64,000 nucleotides of DNA from Leptospira langatensis (GTDB taxonomy: Bacteria; Spirochaetota; Leptospiria; Leptospirales; Leptospiraceae). Positions 26,483 through 36,047 of the stretch are shown in pieces. The notes beneath the pieces are model-generated. The model saw nothing but the letters and a program-made list of their open reading frames with translations. It was not told the origin of the DNA and did not search any database. A program made the translations under genes and the position numbers. Position 1 is the stretch's first letter. Every line of letters begins with the position of its first letter. The stretch covers positions 1-64,000 of the forward strand of contig NZ_RQER01000001.1 of NCBI RefSeq assembly GCF_004770615.1. Reading direction: 5' to 3'.

Positions 26483-27559
26483 TCAGCTGGATAGATTAGA
26501 TACTACTCTTCCTCCGAAATAGAATTGGTAGAGTGCTTTTAAGATGGGAAAGAGGCCTGCCTTCTTTCCGTTTGATTCCCTTGCGATCCGAAATAAGATC
26601 CCCCATTGTCTGAATAGGATCTGGTATCTTTCTCTCTTAGAGAATCTAGGATCGTATAGGTTTGTAGATTCGGAAGTCACTCCGTTCAATTCCACGATAT
26701 GCAAGCCTTTACCTTCTAAGAATTCGGCTAAGGAAGAGAATCGTATATCGTATCTGCCGAAATAGAATCCGGAAAAGCTAGAGGAGATCCGGTCCACGGC
26801 CTCGGTTAATTTTTCGGTGATCCATTCGGACCCATCTAAGAACAGCGTTCCTTGGCAATGGTTGCCTGCCTCCGAGAGCAGAAAGGATTCTCCGGATTTC
26901 GGAACCTTCTTCCAATCTTCGGGGAACCTGGCCTGGAAGACATGAGCTTGGAGACGAAAACGAGGATGATCTTCTACTAATTCTTGTAAGCTGGAAATTC
27001 CGTCTCCGACTAGTTTAGGGAACACTTTTCTTGTGATAGAGAAGATCTTTCCTTTCTTCTCGGACGGGAATCTGTAATAAAAAATGCCTACTTCATACGG
27101 GCCGGGATGGAATTCTTGGAGGATCAGATCCACATTCGATTCTTGGAGTGATTGCGCAAGTGCGGAGCGATCGCTTATCTTTCTCACTCCCTGTCCTCTT
27201 TGTCCGGAATCCGGTTTAAGAATGACCGGAAATTCCAGGCCGAGTAAATTCATTTTATCTAATATACTTTCTATATTCTTGGATGTGCTCGAGATTGGAA
27301 AGAATTTCAGCACTGCCTCTGAATGGATTTGTTTTAAGATCTCCGATTTGGATTCTCCAACAAGCCCGCCCAGGGGAATTCCCGGATTCGCGGCAGCGAT
27401 GGAGCCGAAACCCAAAGATGTAATGGACCCTCTGCGGATCGATCTCAAGGATTCAAACGCGATATAAGGGATCAGAGGAAGATACAGTTTCCAAGTAGGC
27501 CAAAACTCCATGCGATCCGATTGTCGCAATAGGTCTTGTTCTGTTTGGGTTTCCAGCAT
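26483..27559 (-). CDS. ATP-grasp domain protein, carboxylate-amine ligase type
   Basis: A 358-residue protein with an ATP-grasp layout. Nucleotide-binding strands FPVILKPDSGQRGQGV lie near residues 115-130 and DLILQEFHPGPYEVGIFYYR near 145-165. Metal-binding FYFGRYDIRFSS and the terminal IVELNGVTSE complete the fold. Such enzymes join a carboxylate to an amine through an acyl phosphate. The substrate is not recognisable. It lies five bases downstream of the DinB-like gene, so they are an operon. Confidence 0.7.
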   Translation of the reverse strand: MLETQTEQDLLRQSDRMEFWPTWKLYLPLIPYIAFESLRSIRRGSITSLGFGSIAAANPGIPLGGLVGESKSEILKQIHSEAVLKFFPISSTSKNIESILDKMNLLGLEFPVILKPDSGQRGQGVRKISDRSALAQSLQESNVDLILQEFHPGPYEVGIFYYRFPSEKKGKIFSITRKVFPKLVGDGISSLQELVEDHPRFRLQAHVFQARFPEDWKKVPKSGESFLLSEAGNHCQGTLFLDGSEWITEKLTEAVDRISSSFSGFYFGRYDIRFSSLAEFLEGKGLHIVELNGVTSESTNLYDPRFSKRERYQILFRQWGILFRIARESNGKKAGLFPILKALYQFYFGGRVVSNLSS

Positions 27560-27564
27560 AAGGA

Positions 27565-28116
27565 TTAGATCACAGGATCCCAGGAAAAATAGGATTGAGA
27601 AAGATTGTAATGCAATGTGGAGATCGCAAACCCGAAATCCGCAGGAATATCATAAAAACCTAATCCATTCTCGAGAGCCACTCGAATGATCGCTTCGTGG
27701 TGGATAGTATGTTCTTGCACATACAAGAGCTCTCTTTCCCAAGAGGATTCCAGGATCTCTTCTTCTCCGGAAGAAGGGTCAAGAATATGGGAGACTTGAA
27801 CGGGTCCTCCCCAATGTCGACTTTCCAATTCGGAAATGAGTTCTAAGATCCTGGAGGAGGTGGCTCGGGGAGAAGATTCGTAAAGAGGATTGCGCTCTCT
27901 GCGGTCGTAGGAGACCAAACCGTTTTCCCATCCGGAAAGAAGAGCTTCGGCTACTTCTACACAATGGCGAACTTGTTTACCTACGCTCGCACCGGAAAGT
28001 AATTCTAGGGGACGAACGTAGTTCTCTTCGGAGACCCGATCTAAAAGTTCTGAGAGGCGATAGAATAAGCCTGTTATGGATTGGAGTAAGACTGGCCTTG
28101 TTTGGATCATCGGCAT
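27565..28116 (-). CDS. DinB-like metal-binding protein
   Basis: A 183-residue four-helix protein with the three spaced histidines of the DinB/YfiT fold: QVRHCVEV near residue 50 and EHTIHHEA near residue 135. Family members bind a divalent metal and often act as thiol-dependent transferases. The exact role is not known. It is the first gene of a two-gene unit with the ATP-grasp gene. Confidence 0.7.
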   Translation of the reverse strand: MPMIQTRPVLLQSITGLFYRLSELLDRVSEENYVRPLELLSGASVGKQVRHCVEVAEALLSGWENGLVSYDRRERNPLYESSPRATSSRILELISELESRHWGGPVQVSHILDPSSGEEEILESSWERELLYVQEHTIHHEAIIRVALENGLGFYDIPADFGFAISTLHYNLSQSYFSWDPVI

Positions 28117-28172
28117 AAACTTCGGTTTTTGCCAGAGAAGGTTACATGCTTACTATTTTTTTCCAACTTCTT

Positions 28173-28209
28173 TTCCATTCTCTTTCGGTTTTAAAGTAAG
28201 AGAATGGAA
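28173..28209. other. Twelve-base-pair hairpin downstream of pstB
   Basis: TTCCATTCTCTT (28173-28184) pairs perfectly with AAGAGAATGGAA (28198-28209) around a 13-base loop. It lies between the pstB stop codon and the DinB-like gene. No T-tract follows on the minus strand, so it is either a non-canonical terminator of the pst operon or an RNA-stabilising 3' end. Confidence 0.5.
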
Positions 28210-28238
28210 TATAACCGTAATCTCGGACCTAAGCCGAA

Positions 28239-29003
28239 TTAACCGAACTTACCAGAGATATAATCTTCCGTTTCTTTCTTGGAAGGGTCATGGAAGATCT
28301 TCTTCGTAGTATCAAATTCCACAAGACGTCCCATATAGAAGAAGCCGGTATAATCGCTGACCCGAGTCGCCTGCTGCATATTGTGGGTCACGATCACGAT
28401 CGTATAAGAATCCTTGAATTCAGTGATAAACTCTTCTACCTTCTTCGTGGAGATCGGGTCGAGCGCGGAGCAAGGTTCATCCATTAGGATCACTTCGGGA
28501 TTCATTGCGATCGCCCTAGCGATGCAAAGTCTTTGCTGCTGTCCTCCGGAAAGTCCGAGGGCGCTATCGTTCAATCTTTCTTTCACTTCTTTCCAGAGGG
28601 CTGCCTTTCTTAAGCTTTCCTCTACGATATGGTCCATCTCGTCTTTGGCCACATTGCCGTTCAGCTTTAATCCGAATGCAATGTTCTCGTATATGGATTT
28701 AGGGAATGGGAAGGATTTCTGGAATACCATTCCCACTCTCTTACGGAGTTCTACTACGTTCATTAAAGGATCGTAAACATTGATCCCGTCTATCTCGAGC
28801 TTGCCGTTTACTTTGGACCCGTCGATCACATCGTTCATTCGATTGATGGAGCGCAAAAAAGTGGACTTGCCGCAACCGGATGGGCCTATGAATGCAGTCA
28901 CCTTCTTAGCATGTATCTCCAGAGAAATATCATGCAATGCCTGATTCTCTCCGTAAAAGAAATTGAAATGGCGGGATTTGATTTTTACTTTTGTATCTTT
29001 CAC
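28239..29003 (-). CDS. pstB: Phosphate import ATP-binding protein
   Basis: A 254-residue ATPase with Walker [10 protein letters not shown], signature LSGGQQQR and Walker [13 protein letters not shown]. The PstB-specific segments SINRMNDV and [22 protein letters not shown] end are present. It powers high-affinity phosphate uptake and is the last gene of pstSCAB. No phoU follows. Confidence 0.95.
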   Translation of the reverse strand: MKDTKVKIKSRHFNFFYGENQALHDISLEIHAKKVTAFIGPSGCGKSTFLRSINRMNDVIDGSKVNGKLEIDGINVYDPLMNVVELRKRVGMVFQKSFPFPKSIYENIAFGLKLNGNVAKDEMDHIVEESLRKAALWKEVKERLNDSALGLSGGQQQRLCIARAIAMNPEVILMDEPCSALDPISTKKVEEFITEFKDSYTIVIVTHNMQQATRVSDYTGFFYMGRLVEFDTTKKIFHDPSKKETEDYISGKFG

Positions 29004-29036
29004 TGCGATTTTCTCCTCGCATCTATAAAAAACGGA

Positions 29037-29981
29037 TCATATGTGAGCGCTGCCTCTTGCCTTACGGATCCTATATCGTAAGAAGGTAGCAAAGAAGCTC
29101 ATCCCGAAGGTCAGAACAAGCAGAACAACTGTAGTCGCATATTGTTTCGGCAGGGCCGCGTCCACATCGGGCGATTGGGTCGCTAGAACGAAAAGATGAT
29201 ATCCTAATTGCATGAACTGATCGGAGAGGTGAGAGGGTAGTTCAGGTAGGGAATAGACCACGCCCACAAATAGGATGGGTGCTACTTCTCCGGCTCCTCT
29301 CCCTATCGCCAAAATGGCCCCAGTCAGGATCCCTGTTACGGAATTCGGAAGTACAAGTTTCCAGATAGTCTGCCATTTAGTTGCGCCTAACGCTAGGCTA
29401 GATTCTCTCATTTCTCTTGGAATTCCTCTCATCGTTTCCTCTACGGAGATGATGACAACCGGTAGAGTGAGGATTGCGAGAGTCGCTGCCGCCCAGATCA
29501 ATGCAGGCTTGCCCCAAATTGGGGTGGTATTTCCTCCTACAACGTCCATTCCCTTCCCGATAAATTGGATGAAGAATCCCACTCCGAATAGACCGAATAC
29601 GATGGAAGGAACTCCAGCCAAGGTATTGATCGCAAATCGGACGGTCATTGCGAATTTGGAATCCCTTCTGGTATATTCCGAAAGGAAGATACCGGTCGCG
29701 GTCCCGATCGGAATGCTGAATAAGATCATTATAAAAACGAGATATACGGTACCGTAGATCGCTGGAAAGATCCCACCTTCGAGGTTATTGTTCTTGGGAG
29801 ATGCACTTAGGAATTCCCAACTGATCTCAGGGAGTCCTTTGTAAAAGATATTCCCGAGCATTAAAACAACGGCAGAAAGGATCAACGCAGTAGCCATCAT
29901 GGGAATGCCCATTGCGAGAAGAGTGCAGATCTTTTCTTTAAGGACCCGACTCTGCTTGAGTCTGACTTTTTTCCATTTCAA
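29037..29981 (-). CDS. pstA: Phosphate ABC transporter permease PstA
   Basis: A 314-residue permease with six transmembrane helices and the EAA-type loop (ALGATKWQTIWKLVLPNSVTGILTG). It pairs with PstC to form the phosphate channel. It is separated by 27 bases from pstC and 33 from pstB. Confidence 0.93.
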   Translation of the reverse strand: MKWKKVRLKQSRVLKEKICTLLAMGIPMMATALILSAVVLMLGNIFYKGLPEISWEFLSASPKNNNLEGGIFPAIYGTVYLVFIMILFSIPIGTATGIFLSEYTRRDSKFAMTVRFAINTLAGVPSIVFGLFGVGFFIQFIGKGMDVVGGNTTPIWGKPALIWAAATLAILTLPVVIISVEETMRGIPREMRESSLALGATKWQTIWKLVLPNSVTGILTGAILAIGRGAGEVAPILFVGVVYSLPELPSHLSDQFMQLGYHLFVLATQSPDVDAALPKQYATTVVLLVLTFGMSFFATFLRYRIRKARGSAHI

Positions 29982-30008
29982 AGGATTATACCAAATAAGA
30001 ATTTCATT

Positions 30009-31157
30009 TTAAGAGCCTTGAAACTTCTTCATCAGCTTTTTCTTTACATAAAGCTCTGTGATCGCATTCAAAGTAAAAGTGAAAAGAAATAAAAGCACGC
30101 CTAAGAAAAACAGAATATTATAATGTTCCGATCCCCAAATGACTTCGCCCATCTCTGCTCCGATCGTGGCTGCAAATGTCCTGCTCGGATCGAAGATCCC
30201 GAAAGACATCATGGGTGCATTCCCTGTAGCCATAAGAGCGATCATAGTCTCTCCGAAGGCTCTACCTACTCCCAGTAGAACTGCTGCGAACACTCCCGGT
30301 AAGGCAGCAGGAAGCATTACTCTGTATGCAGTCTGCCATTCGGTCGCTCCTAACGCGAGAGAAGCCTGTCTGTAAGACTGAGGAACAGTGCTGAGTGCGT
30401 CTTCTGCCACTGTAAAGATGATAGGAGTTACTGCGAGTGCGAGTCCGATCCCGCCTGTCAAAGCGTTCAATCGGAAATCCAGATCGAAGGTCGCTTTTAC
30501 TACTGTGGCCACATCCATCAAGCAGAAGAATCCGATCACTACGGAAGGGAAGTTTGCGAGCATTTCAATGGCAGGTTTAACGATCTCCCTTACTTTTCTT
30601 GGAACGAAGAAGGTAATATTCAAGGCAGCCAAGACTGCTAGAGGAGCTCCGATCAAAATTGCGATAACGGTGGTCTTTGCTGTTCCGATGATCAAAGGGA
30701 GGATCCCGAATTTAGGAACGGAAGAAACAGGCTGCCAAACCTTGCTAAACAGATTTTCAAATAGAGAGAGTTTTTCCGGTTCCGGCTGTGGAGAAGTTTC
30801 CGTTTTAGCGGGGCCTAAGGCTAGGCTGTCCCCGTCCGGATTGTATTCTGTGGGAGCATCCCCACTCGGACTGGTTGCCACTGGCGCATTCCCATCCGGG
30901 TTATATTCCGTAGGAGCGTTTCCATCCGGATTGTATTCTGCAGGAGAAGAGCCGCTAATATTTTCGGTCTTTGCAGTCGAATGCGATTCGCCGGGAAAAA
31001 ATAAGGAAGAAGCTTCTTTAAAAACGAAAAAGAAAATAAGAACGATGGTGAGGATGGAAGTTGCCGCTATAACTTTAATTGAAGTTTCGGCGATTGTATC
31101 GATTTTTCGTCCGCTCGGATGTAAGAGATACCTTAACAGAGGATCAATATTGCTCAT
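30009..31157 (-). CDS. pstC: Phosphate ABC transporter permease PstC with a periplasmic repeat insertion
   Basis: A 382-residue permease, about 60-80 longer than usual. The first membrane helix (about 27-48) is followed by a periplasmic insertion (about 52-140) containing four ten-residue units, then the normal permease core with ALGATEWQTAYRVMLPAALPG. The insertion has no hydrophobic segment and looks disordered. The protein forms the phosphate channel with PstA. Confidence 0.92.
   Translation of the reverse strand: MSNIDPLLRYLLHPSGRKIDTIAETSIKVIAATSILTIVLIFFFVFKEASSLFFPGESHSTAKTENISGSSPAEYNPDGNAPTEYNPDGNAPVATSPSGDAPTEYNPDGDSLALGPAKTETSPQPEPEKLSLFENLFSKVWQPVSSVPKFGILPLIIGTAKTTVIAILIGAPLAVLAALNITFFVPRKVREIVKPAIEMLANFPSVVIGFFCLMDVATVVKATFDLDFRLNALTGGIGLALAVTPIIFTVAEDALSTVPQSYRQASLALGATEWQTAYRVMLPAALPGVFAAVLLGVGRAFGETMIALMATGNAPMMSFGIFDPSRTFAATIGAEMGEVIWGSEHYNILFFLGVLLFLFTFTLNAITELYVKKKLMKKFQGS
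30828..30947 (-). repeat. Four 30-bp tandem units within pstC
   Basis: Encodes residues 71-110 as four ten-residue units: three of the form (S/A)PxEYNPDG(N/D), and a diverged third unit APVATSPSGD. The DNA units are alike but not identical, so the array is a candidate for copy-number variation by slippage. Confidence 0.85.
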
Positions 31158-31222
31158 TAAAAAAGTCCGAGTTGTTAAATTTGATCAGTCGACCCCGAAA
31201 CCGGAGCCGACCTTAAGATCGA

Positions 31223-32062
31223 TTACTTCTTTTTAAGAGGGAAGTATCCGACGTCTTTTACTACTTTTTGTCCGTCTTTCCCGATCACCCAATCCACAAA
31301 CTTTTTAGTTTGGTCTTTGGGAACTTCTCTCAGATAGAAATACAGATATCTGGAAATGGGATATTTATTCGTCAAGATGTTTGTTTCTGTAGGAAGTTCG
31401 GCTTTCTCATTTGCATTTACTGCAACTGCCAAGTCCTTCACTCCGGAAGCGTAAGCCGCTCCACCGTATCCGATTCCCCATTTGTCTTTGGAGATCGCGT
31501 TTACTAGGGCCGCAGTGCCGACCATATGTTGAACGGAAGCGTCAAAATCCTGTTTTTCAAGAACATGATCCTTGAAATACTCATAAGTACCGGAGTTGTT
31601 CTCTCTGCTGTAGAGAACGATTTTGTGATCTTCTCCGCCTAATTCCTTCCAGTTGGTGACTTTTCCAGTGAATATTTTGCGAATTTCCTCGATGGTCAAT
31701 TTAGTCAGAGGATTTTTCTTATTCACATATACGGAGAGACCGTCGATCGCAACTTTGATCTCTACTCCGTTGGAATTGTATTTTTCTTTCAATTGCTGGA
31801 TTTCTTGCGGTTTCAAAGGGCGAGAAGAAGCGCAAATATCGGTGGTCCCGTTGATCAGGGCTGCGATACCGGTGCCGGATCCTCCGCCAGTAACCTGGAA
31901 TTGAAGGGATTTATCAGGAAAGGTCTCTGTCCATTTTTGAACGAGGATCACCATTGTATCGGATCCTTTGACAGTAAGTGTCTTTTTCTCTTCCCCGGAT
32001 ATGGAAATTGAAGAAAGAGCGAAGCTAAGTAAGACGAAAAGTCTTAAACCCATTTTTTTCAT
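31223..32062 (-). CDS. pstS: Phosphate-binding periplasmic protein
   Basis: A 279-residue protein with signal peptide (cleavage near SISGEEK). PstS motifs are TVKGSDTMV, VTGGGSGTGIAALINGTTDI and YSRENNSGTYEYFKD. It captures phosphate for PstCAB. An AGGAG site lies 13 bases before the ATG. It starts the operon, behind a direct-repeat regulatory array at 32111-32148 and a TATATT -10. Confidence 0.92.
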   Translation of the reverse strand: MKKMGLRLFVLLSFALSSISISGEEKKTLTVKGSDTMVILVQKWTETFPDKSLQFQVTGGGSGTGIAALINGTTDICASSRPLKPQEIQQLKEKYNSNGVEIKVAIDGLSVYVNKKNPLTKLTIEEIRKIFTGKVTNWKELGGEDHKIVLYSRENNSGTYEYFKDHVLEKQDFDASVQHMVGTAALVNAISKDKWGIGYGGAAYASGVKDLAVAVNANEKAELPTETNILTNKYPISRYLYFYLREVPKDQTKKFVDWVIGKDGQKVVKDVGYFPLKKK

Positions 32063-32104
32063 CAGTCTATTATTTCTCCTGAAGTGTTTGTTAAATATAA
32101 ATTG

Positions 32105-32148
32105 AATTCGTTACGAACGAATTTCTCAAATATTACAATCAAAATACA
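32105..32148 (-). promoter_or_regulatory. 11-bp-phased direct repeat array upstream of pstS (candidate Pho-type box)
   Basis: TTACG at 32111, a weak unit at 32122, TTACA at 32133 and ATACA at 32144 are spaced by exact multiples of 11. On the minus strand the promoter-proximal unit reads CGTAACGAATTC and is followed about 11 bases later by TATATT. The first unit also sits inside a perfect palindrome AATTCGTT-ACG-AACGAATT (32105-32123). The array lies 49-86 bases upstream of the start codon. Confidence 0.65.
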
Positions 32149-32235
32149 CCCGGCTCTATTGCATCCTATTGCCGTTTCTGAGCATTTTTACTCGAACGTG
32201 ATCAATAAAACCGGGGCAATGATATCTGAATTGAT

Positions 32236-32679
32236 TTAGAAACCGACTGCGCTAAGAATCTTAGTACCGCAGGCCCCACCTCCTTGGCCTAGGTTTGGAT
32301 CACATGTGTACATTTTAAAATTCACCGTGCTCCCGTTGGTGGGAACTCCCGAACCAAGGAAACCTAGGGCACTACAAGTAGACTTGGAAAGTGCAGACTT
32401 GCGTCTTTCCGTATCTAAAGAGTGTCCGAACATTACCACATTATAATAGTTCGTGGGAGACAGGGTTGTGTTGGAACTCCCACCTATCGTGAATGTGTCG
32501 TAGCAATCTCCTGTATAATCCACATTATTTTCTGCAAGCTGTACCACGACGATGGATCTATTTCCGTCGTCTGGGGAAGCAAATAAGGTAGATAAGATCC
32601 CGTCTTCCGTTTTTTGAGAAGCGCAGGCTATCATAAACAGTCCTAAAGCAGCGGGAACGAATTTGAGTAAAGTTTTCAT
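32236..32679 (-). CDS. Hypothetical lipoprotein
   Basis: A 147-residue protein with a signal and lipobox Cys19 (FMIAC). The mature part is Ser/Gly/Asn-rich with five further cysteines. I do not recognise a family. It starts 19 bases downstream of the porin gene and precedes pstS, so it is probably co-transcribed with the porin. Confidence 0.65.
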   Translation of the reverse strand: MKTLLKFVPAALGLFMIACASQKTEDGILSTLFASPDDGNRSIVVVQLAENNVDYTGDCYDTFTIGGSSNTTLSPTNYYNVVMFGHSLDTERRKSALSKSTCSALGFLGSGVPTNGSTVNFKMYTCDPNLGQGGGACGTKILSAVGF

Positions 32680-32698
32680 AATATTCCTCCAATCTACC

Positions 32699-34387
32699 TT
32701 ATTCTAATCTCGTATTTAAATGTTCTGGGCTGACCGTTCCTGTCCAGAAGGTGGCCTGTAGCTGGAAGTAAAACGTCTGGTTATTTACAACCGCAGGCTG
32801 TCTGGTGATCGGATCCACACCTAGTCTCAGGATCGGGATCTCGTAAAAGATCTGTGCCTTGAGAAGGTGTCTGTCTCCGAATAGGTTCAGACCTACCCAA
32901 TAGTATTTCTTAATATCCGTATCTTCTATCTTACCATCTCTGTTGAAGTCTCCCTTCAGGAAGTCATAACGGAAGACCGGCATGATATAATATTTCTCTG
33001 CGAATTTTATATTATACCCTACAGTGGCTTGCCAGCCAGTAAGATTATTAGAAGCGGGTCCGTTAAACGCAGTGTATGCGCCGCTCAAGTAAAAACCGTT
33101 CCAGCTAAAAGTACCGTCGTAAGTATATCCTCTCAGCCCCATTCTAGGTTGGCAAGCGCTGGTTTGGTAGCTTGGGACAGTGCAATCGGAGGTGCTGCTA
33201 TCCGGAGTGGTCTGGGTAGTCAATAGATATTGAGTAGGGGCTCCTCTCGGGATCGCACCGTCTACCGCTAAGGAGGAAGCAGGGCCGGAGCTAAAGCTTG
33301 CATTCTTAGTCTGCATTGTAGCCGCTCCTAGAGAGAGTTTTGCGTCGCTTTGGAAGATCTCTTCTCCTTCTTGCCAGCCAACGTTCGCTCCGTTCTCTTT
33401 CACAAGACCGCCGAAAACGTTCCACTGAACTCTTGCAAAGTATAATGGAGAGATCAATACGGGTTGGTTCGGTCTACCTGCTACGGTAAGATCCTGCCTT
33501 CTTCCTGTTCCGTAGTCACCACCGGCACCATGGCCGTTGCTCGCCATAAGGTCCACTGTAAGATGCTTTTCGAATTTACCTTCGAATACATCCTTTAAAG
33601 GAGAAAGTCTTAAGTTTACCCCGAGGTCGAACTGAGGGATTGCGTTCGTCATATAAGAACGTTCTAATGCGATAAAGTTTGCGGAAGACATGAGATATTC
33701 TCTTTGAAATTGAGTAGGGATCTGTCCGAAACTTACTCTCGCTCCCAAGACCGGAAGGTTTACGAACGTAAAAGCTTCTTGGAGATAACCTCTGGCTTCT
33801 TTGAGAGATACGTTTGTAACGTCGCCTGCCGTATTCTTGGACTGGGTAATATAAGGAGCGTTGAGCATATTCTCTCCCCTTAGATTGATCAAAAGTCCCC
33901 ACCAGGAATTTCCTTGGTACTGAACGCCTAAACGCAAACGACGGAAGTTCCAGTCTACGGAATTGAAGTCGTCTTTACCGTTATTGTAGTTGGAACCGGT
34001 TTGGGCCGAGATCCCGCGGAATTGCATCCTACCGGTGATGGTAAGCTTTTCCTTTTGGAGATCCTCAGGACGGTTCGTTAAGTGGTTCGGATATGGATTG
34101 TATTTCGGATCGTTCTTATTGATCGCCTTATCTACCTTGCTTTTGAATCTTCCTGGACCGGGCTTTGTGAATAGCTGCCCGTCCTGGTCTTCATAGATGG
34201 TATATTCCTCCACCTTCGGTTTTTCTGGAGCCGGTTTCGGTGCCTCTTGGACCTGAGCCATGCTCCCTTCCTGAGCAAATGCGGCTTGGGAAAACACAAG
34301 CAAGCCGGCAGGAATAAGTATGGAGAGAAGAAGCCCTAAGACCCCCCACTTCTCGTTCTTTTTTATATTCATTTTCAGAGTTACCAT
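32699..34387 (-). CDS. Outer-membrane porin of the OprO/OprP (phosphate-selective) type
   Basis: A 562-residue protein with a signal peptide and a short Pro/Glu-rich N-terminal region, followed by a 16-strand-type barrel. Family-type motifs include LTITGRMQFRG, VDWNFRRLRLGVQYQG, EAFTFVNLPVLGARVSFGQIPTQF and FFQLQATFW-like closing strand. In Pseudomonas this family takes up phosphate or pyrophosphate. Position next to pstSCAB and a shared promoter array support phosphate here, though selectivity residues cannot be judged by eye. Confidence 0.75.
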   Translation of the reverse strand: MVTLKMNIKKNEKWGVLGLLLSILIPAGLLVFSQAAFAQEGSMAQVQEAPKPAPEKPKVEEYTIYEDQDGQLFTKPGPGRFKSKVDKAINKNDPKYNPYPNHLTNRPEDLQKEKLTITGRMQFRGISAQTGSNYNNGKDDFNSVDWNFRRLRLGVQYQGNSWWGLLINLRGENMLNAPYITQSKNTAGDVTNVSLKEARGYLQEAFTFVNLPVLGARVSFGQIPTQFQREYLMSSANFIALERSYMTNAIPQFDLGVNLRLSPLKDVFEGKFEKHLTVDLMASNGHGAGGDYGTGRRQDLTVAGRPNQPVLISPLYFARVQWNVFGGLVKENGANVGWQEGEEIFQSDAKLSLGAATMQTKNASFSSGPASSLAVDGAIPRGAPTQYLLTTQTTPDSSTSDCTVPSYQTSACQPRMGLRGYTYDGTFSWNGFYLSGAYTAFNGPASNNLTGWQATVGYNIKFAEKYYIMPVFRYDFLKGDFNRDGKIEDTDIKKYYWVGLNLFGDRHLLKAQIFYEIPILRLGVDPITRQPAVVNNQTFYFQLQATFWTGTVSPEHLNTRLE

Positions 34388-34423
34388 AGATTCGCTTTTG
34401 GGCAGTTCTACCCGCGAATTCGT

Positions 34424-34471
34424 TTACGTTTTGGTAACAGGATGGTTGCAAATGGTTACAAAATGATTACG
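34424..34471 (-). promoter_or_regulatory. Five-unit direct repeat array upstream of the porin gene
   Basis: TTACG (34424), TAACA (34435), TTGCA (34446), TTACA (34456) and TTACG (34467) have spacings of 11, 11, 10 and 11. On the minus strand the proximal unit reads CGTAAACGAATTCGCG, followed by TAGAAC as a possible -10. It lies 37-84 bases upstream of the porin start. It shares the CGTAA...AATTCG module with the exbB and pstS promoters. Confidence 0.65.
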
Positions 34472-34529
34472 AGAAGGTAAGGATTCGATCACAAACCCCC
34501 GAAATGGCCCAGATTCGGGCACCATTAGT

Positions 34530-34558
34530 CCGGAATTTCCGGGGAAAAATCCGGAAAT
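34530..34558. promoter_or_regulatory. Three alternating CCGGAA half-sites
   Basis: CCGGAA (34530-34535), TTCCGG (34537-34542) and CCGGAA (34551-34556) form two overlapping inverted repeats, the outer being ATTTCCGG-N8-CCGGAAAT. They lie between the MFS gene end and the porin array, about 150 bases upstream of the porin start. Role unknown: operator or RNA hairpin. Confidence 0.4.
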
Positions 34559-34666
34559 AGGCACTTTCTATTTCAGTTGTGTTACGGAAAATCTCCCCCA
34601 GACCTTGATGTTAGGCGATAAAAATTACATTTCTCTTATGAATATTCTGTTAAGAGAAGTCCTTAT

Positions 34667-35995
34667 CTATCTCCCGCTGGATGTCATATCTTGTTTCATT
34701 TGGTTGGCGTCCGAAGAGAAGGTTTTAGAGGCCAGGAAAACGAAAATTGAGGTCATGAAAACTGTGACAGGGATCAAATAGAGGGAATCATGTAAGCCGA
34801 TCGCCCTGAATTGCTCCGATATTTCGGTAGCACCCGCTTTCATCATGGCGGATCGGGTGAGGTAGTCCGATAGCCAACCAACTACTGCTGGACCCATTGC
34901 ACCGCCTAATAGATACATCACAGCGAAATATAAAGCCATGGCGGTCGCTCTCAATCTTGGTACGATGATATCTTGGATCGCAGGATAGACACAGGTGTAA
35001 TAATTGTAGGATACGAGCCATCCCAAGCCGAATAGAAGGGAGAAGGCGAGGACGAATTCTTCCGATTGCATCAAGGCAAGCCAAACTAGAATGGAAGAAG
35101 CAAACAGATTCACTGCTCCGAAAAATAGCCTGCCTTTTTCAGATCTCTGGTGGATCTTATCCGCGATCCATCCTCCTGCGGTGAGACCGACGAGTCCTGT
35201 GATCCCCACAATGAATCCTGTAGTCATTGCCGCTTTTACTAAAGTGAAATGATAGAATCTTTGTAATAAGGAAACTAAGAAGCTATTTACCGCATAAGCT
35301 GCAAAGTTAAAGGTCAGGCCGGATAGAATGATCCACCACATGGTCCGAATGCTTAGTACTCGTCGAATCGGTCGGTCCACTTTTTCTGTGGAGACTGAAA
35401 CTGCCTCTGCAGCGCCTCTTTCCGGTTCATGGATAAAGAAGAAGAAAACGGCGAGAAGAATTCCTGGAATGGATGCGATGAAGAAGGGGGCTCTCCAACT
35501 TCCGAAAGCCTTTACAAGAGCGCCTATCGTAAAGAATGCGAGAACCAAGCCGAGAGGAAGGCCTAACATAAAGATCCCTACCGCTCTTGCTCTCCTATGT
35601 GCTGGAAATAGATCTCCGATCAATGAATTGGCTGCAGGAGCATAACTTGCTTCTCCGATTCCAACGCCCATTCTCACCAAGATAAAAGAGAAGTAATTCC
35701 AAGCATATCCGTTCAACGCGGTGAACGCGCTCCAGACAGTCAAGCCCCAAGCTATGATCCTTTTTCTGGAGCCTATATCCGCTAAGCGACCTAAGGGAAG
35801 GCCTGCAATCGCGTAAATGATCGTAAACGCGGATCCTACAAAGCCTAATTGCAGATCGGAAAGATCCCATTCGTGACGGATCGGTTCCACTATAATTGCA
35901 GGAATGGTTCTATCAAAAAAGTTTAATAGATTCGCCAAAAAGAGAAGGATCAATATTCTCCAAGCATGCTTGGATTGTTTTGCAGAAGATTCCAT
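34667..35995 (-). CDS. MFS transporter, spinster-like
   Basis: A transporter of 442 residues from the ATG at 35995; a TTG three codons upstream is less likely. It has twelve predicted helices. MFS features include NFFDRTIPAIIVEPI in helix 1, GRLADIGSRKR (motif A) and FPAHRRARAVGIF. The sequence resembles spinster-type transporters. Substrate is unknown. Two CGAACG(A/G)GTGTT motifs lie upstream. Confidence 0.8.
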   Translation of the reverse strand: MESSAKQSKHAWRILILLFLANLLNFFDRTIPAIIVEPIRHEWDLSDLQLGFVGSAFTIIYAIAGLPLGRLADIGSRKRIIAWGLTVWSAFTALNGYAWNYFSFILVRMGVGIGEASYAPAANSLIGDLFPAHRRARAVGIFMLGLPLGLVLAFFTIGALVKAFGSWRAPFFIASIPGILLAVFFFFIHEPERGAAEAVSVSTEKVDRPIRRVLSIRTMWWIILSGLTFNFAAYAVNSFLVSLLQRFYHFTLVKAAMTTGFIVGITGLVGLTAGGWIADKIHQRSEKGRLFFGAVNLFASSILVWLALMQSEEFVLAFSLLFGLGWLVSYNYYTCVYPAIQDIIVPRLRATAMALYFAVMYLLGGAMGPAVVGWLSDYLTRSAMMKAGATEISEQFRAIGLHDSLYLIPVTVFMTSIFVFLASKTFSSDANQMKQDMTSSGR

Positions 35996-36047
35996 GGTCC
36001 GCAACTATACTCTGGCTTAAGAAAAAGCAAATCATAAAAATGTAATT

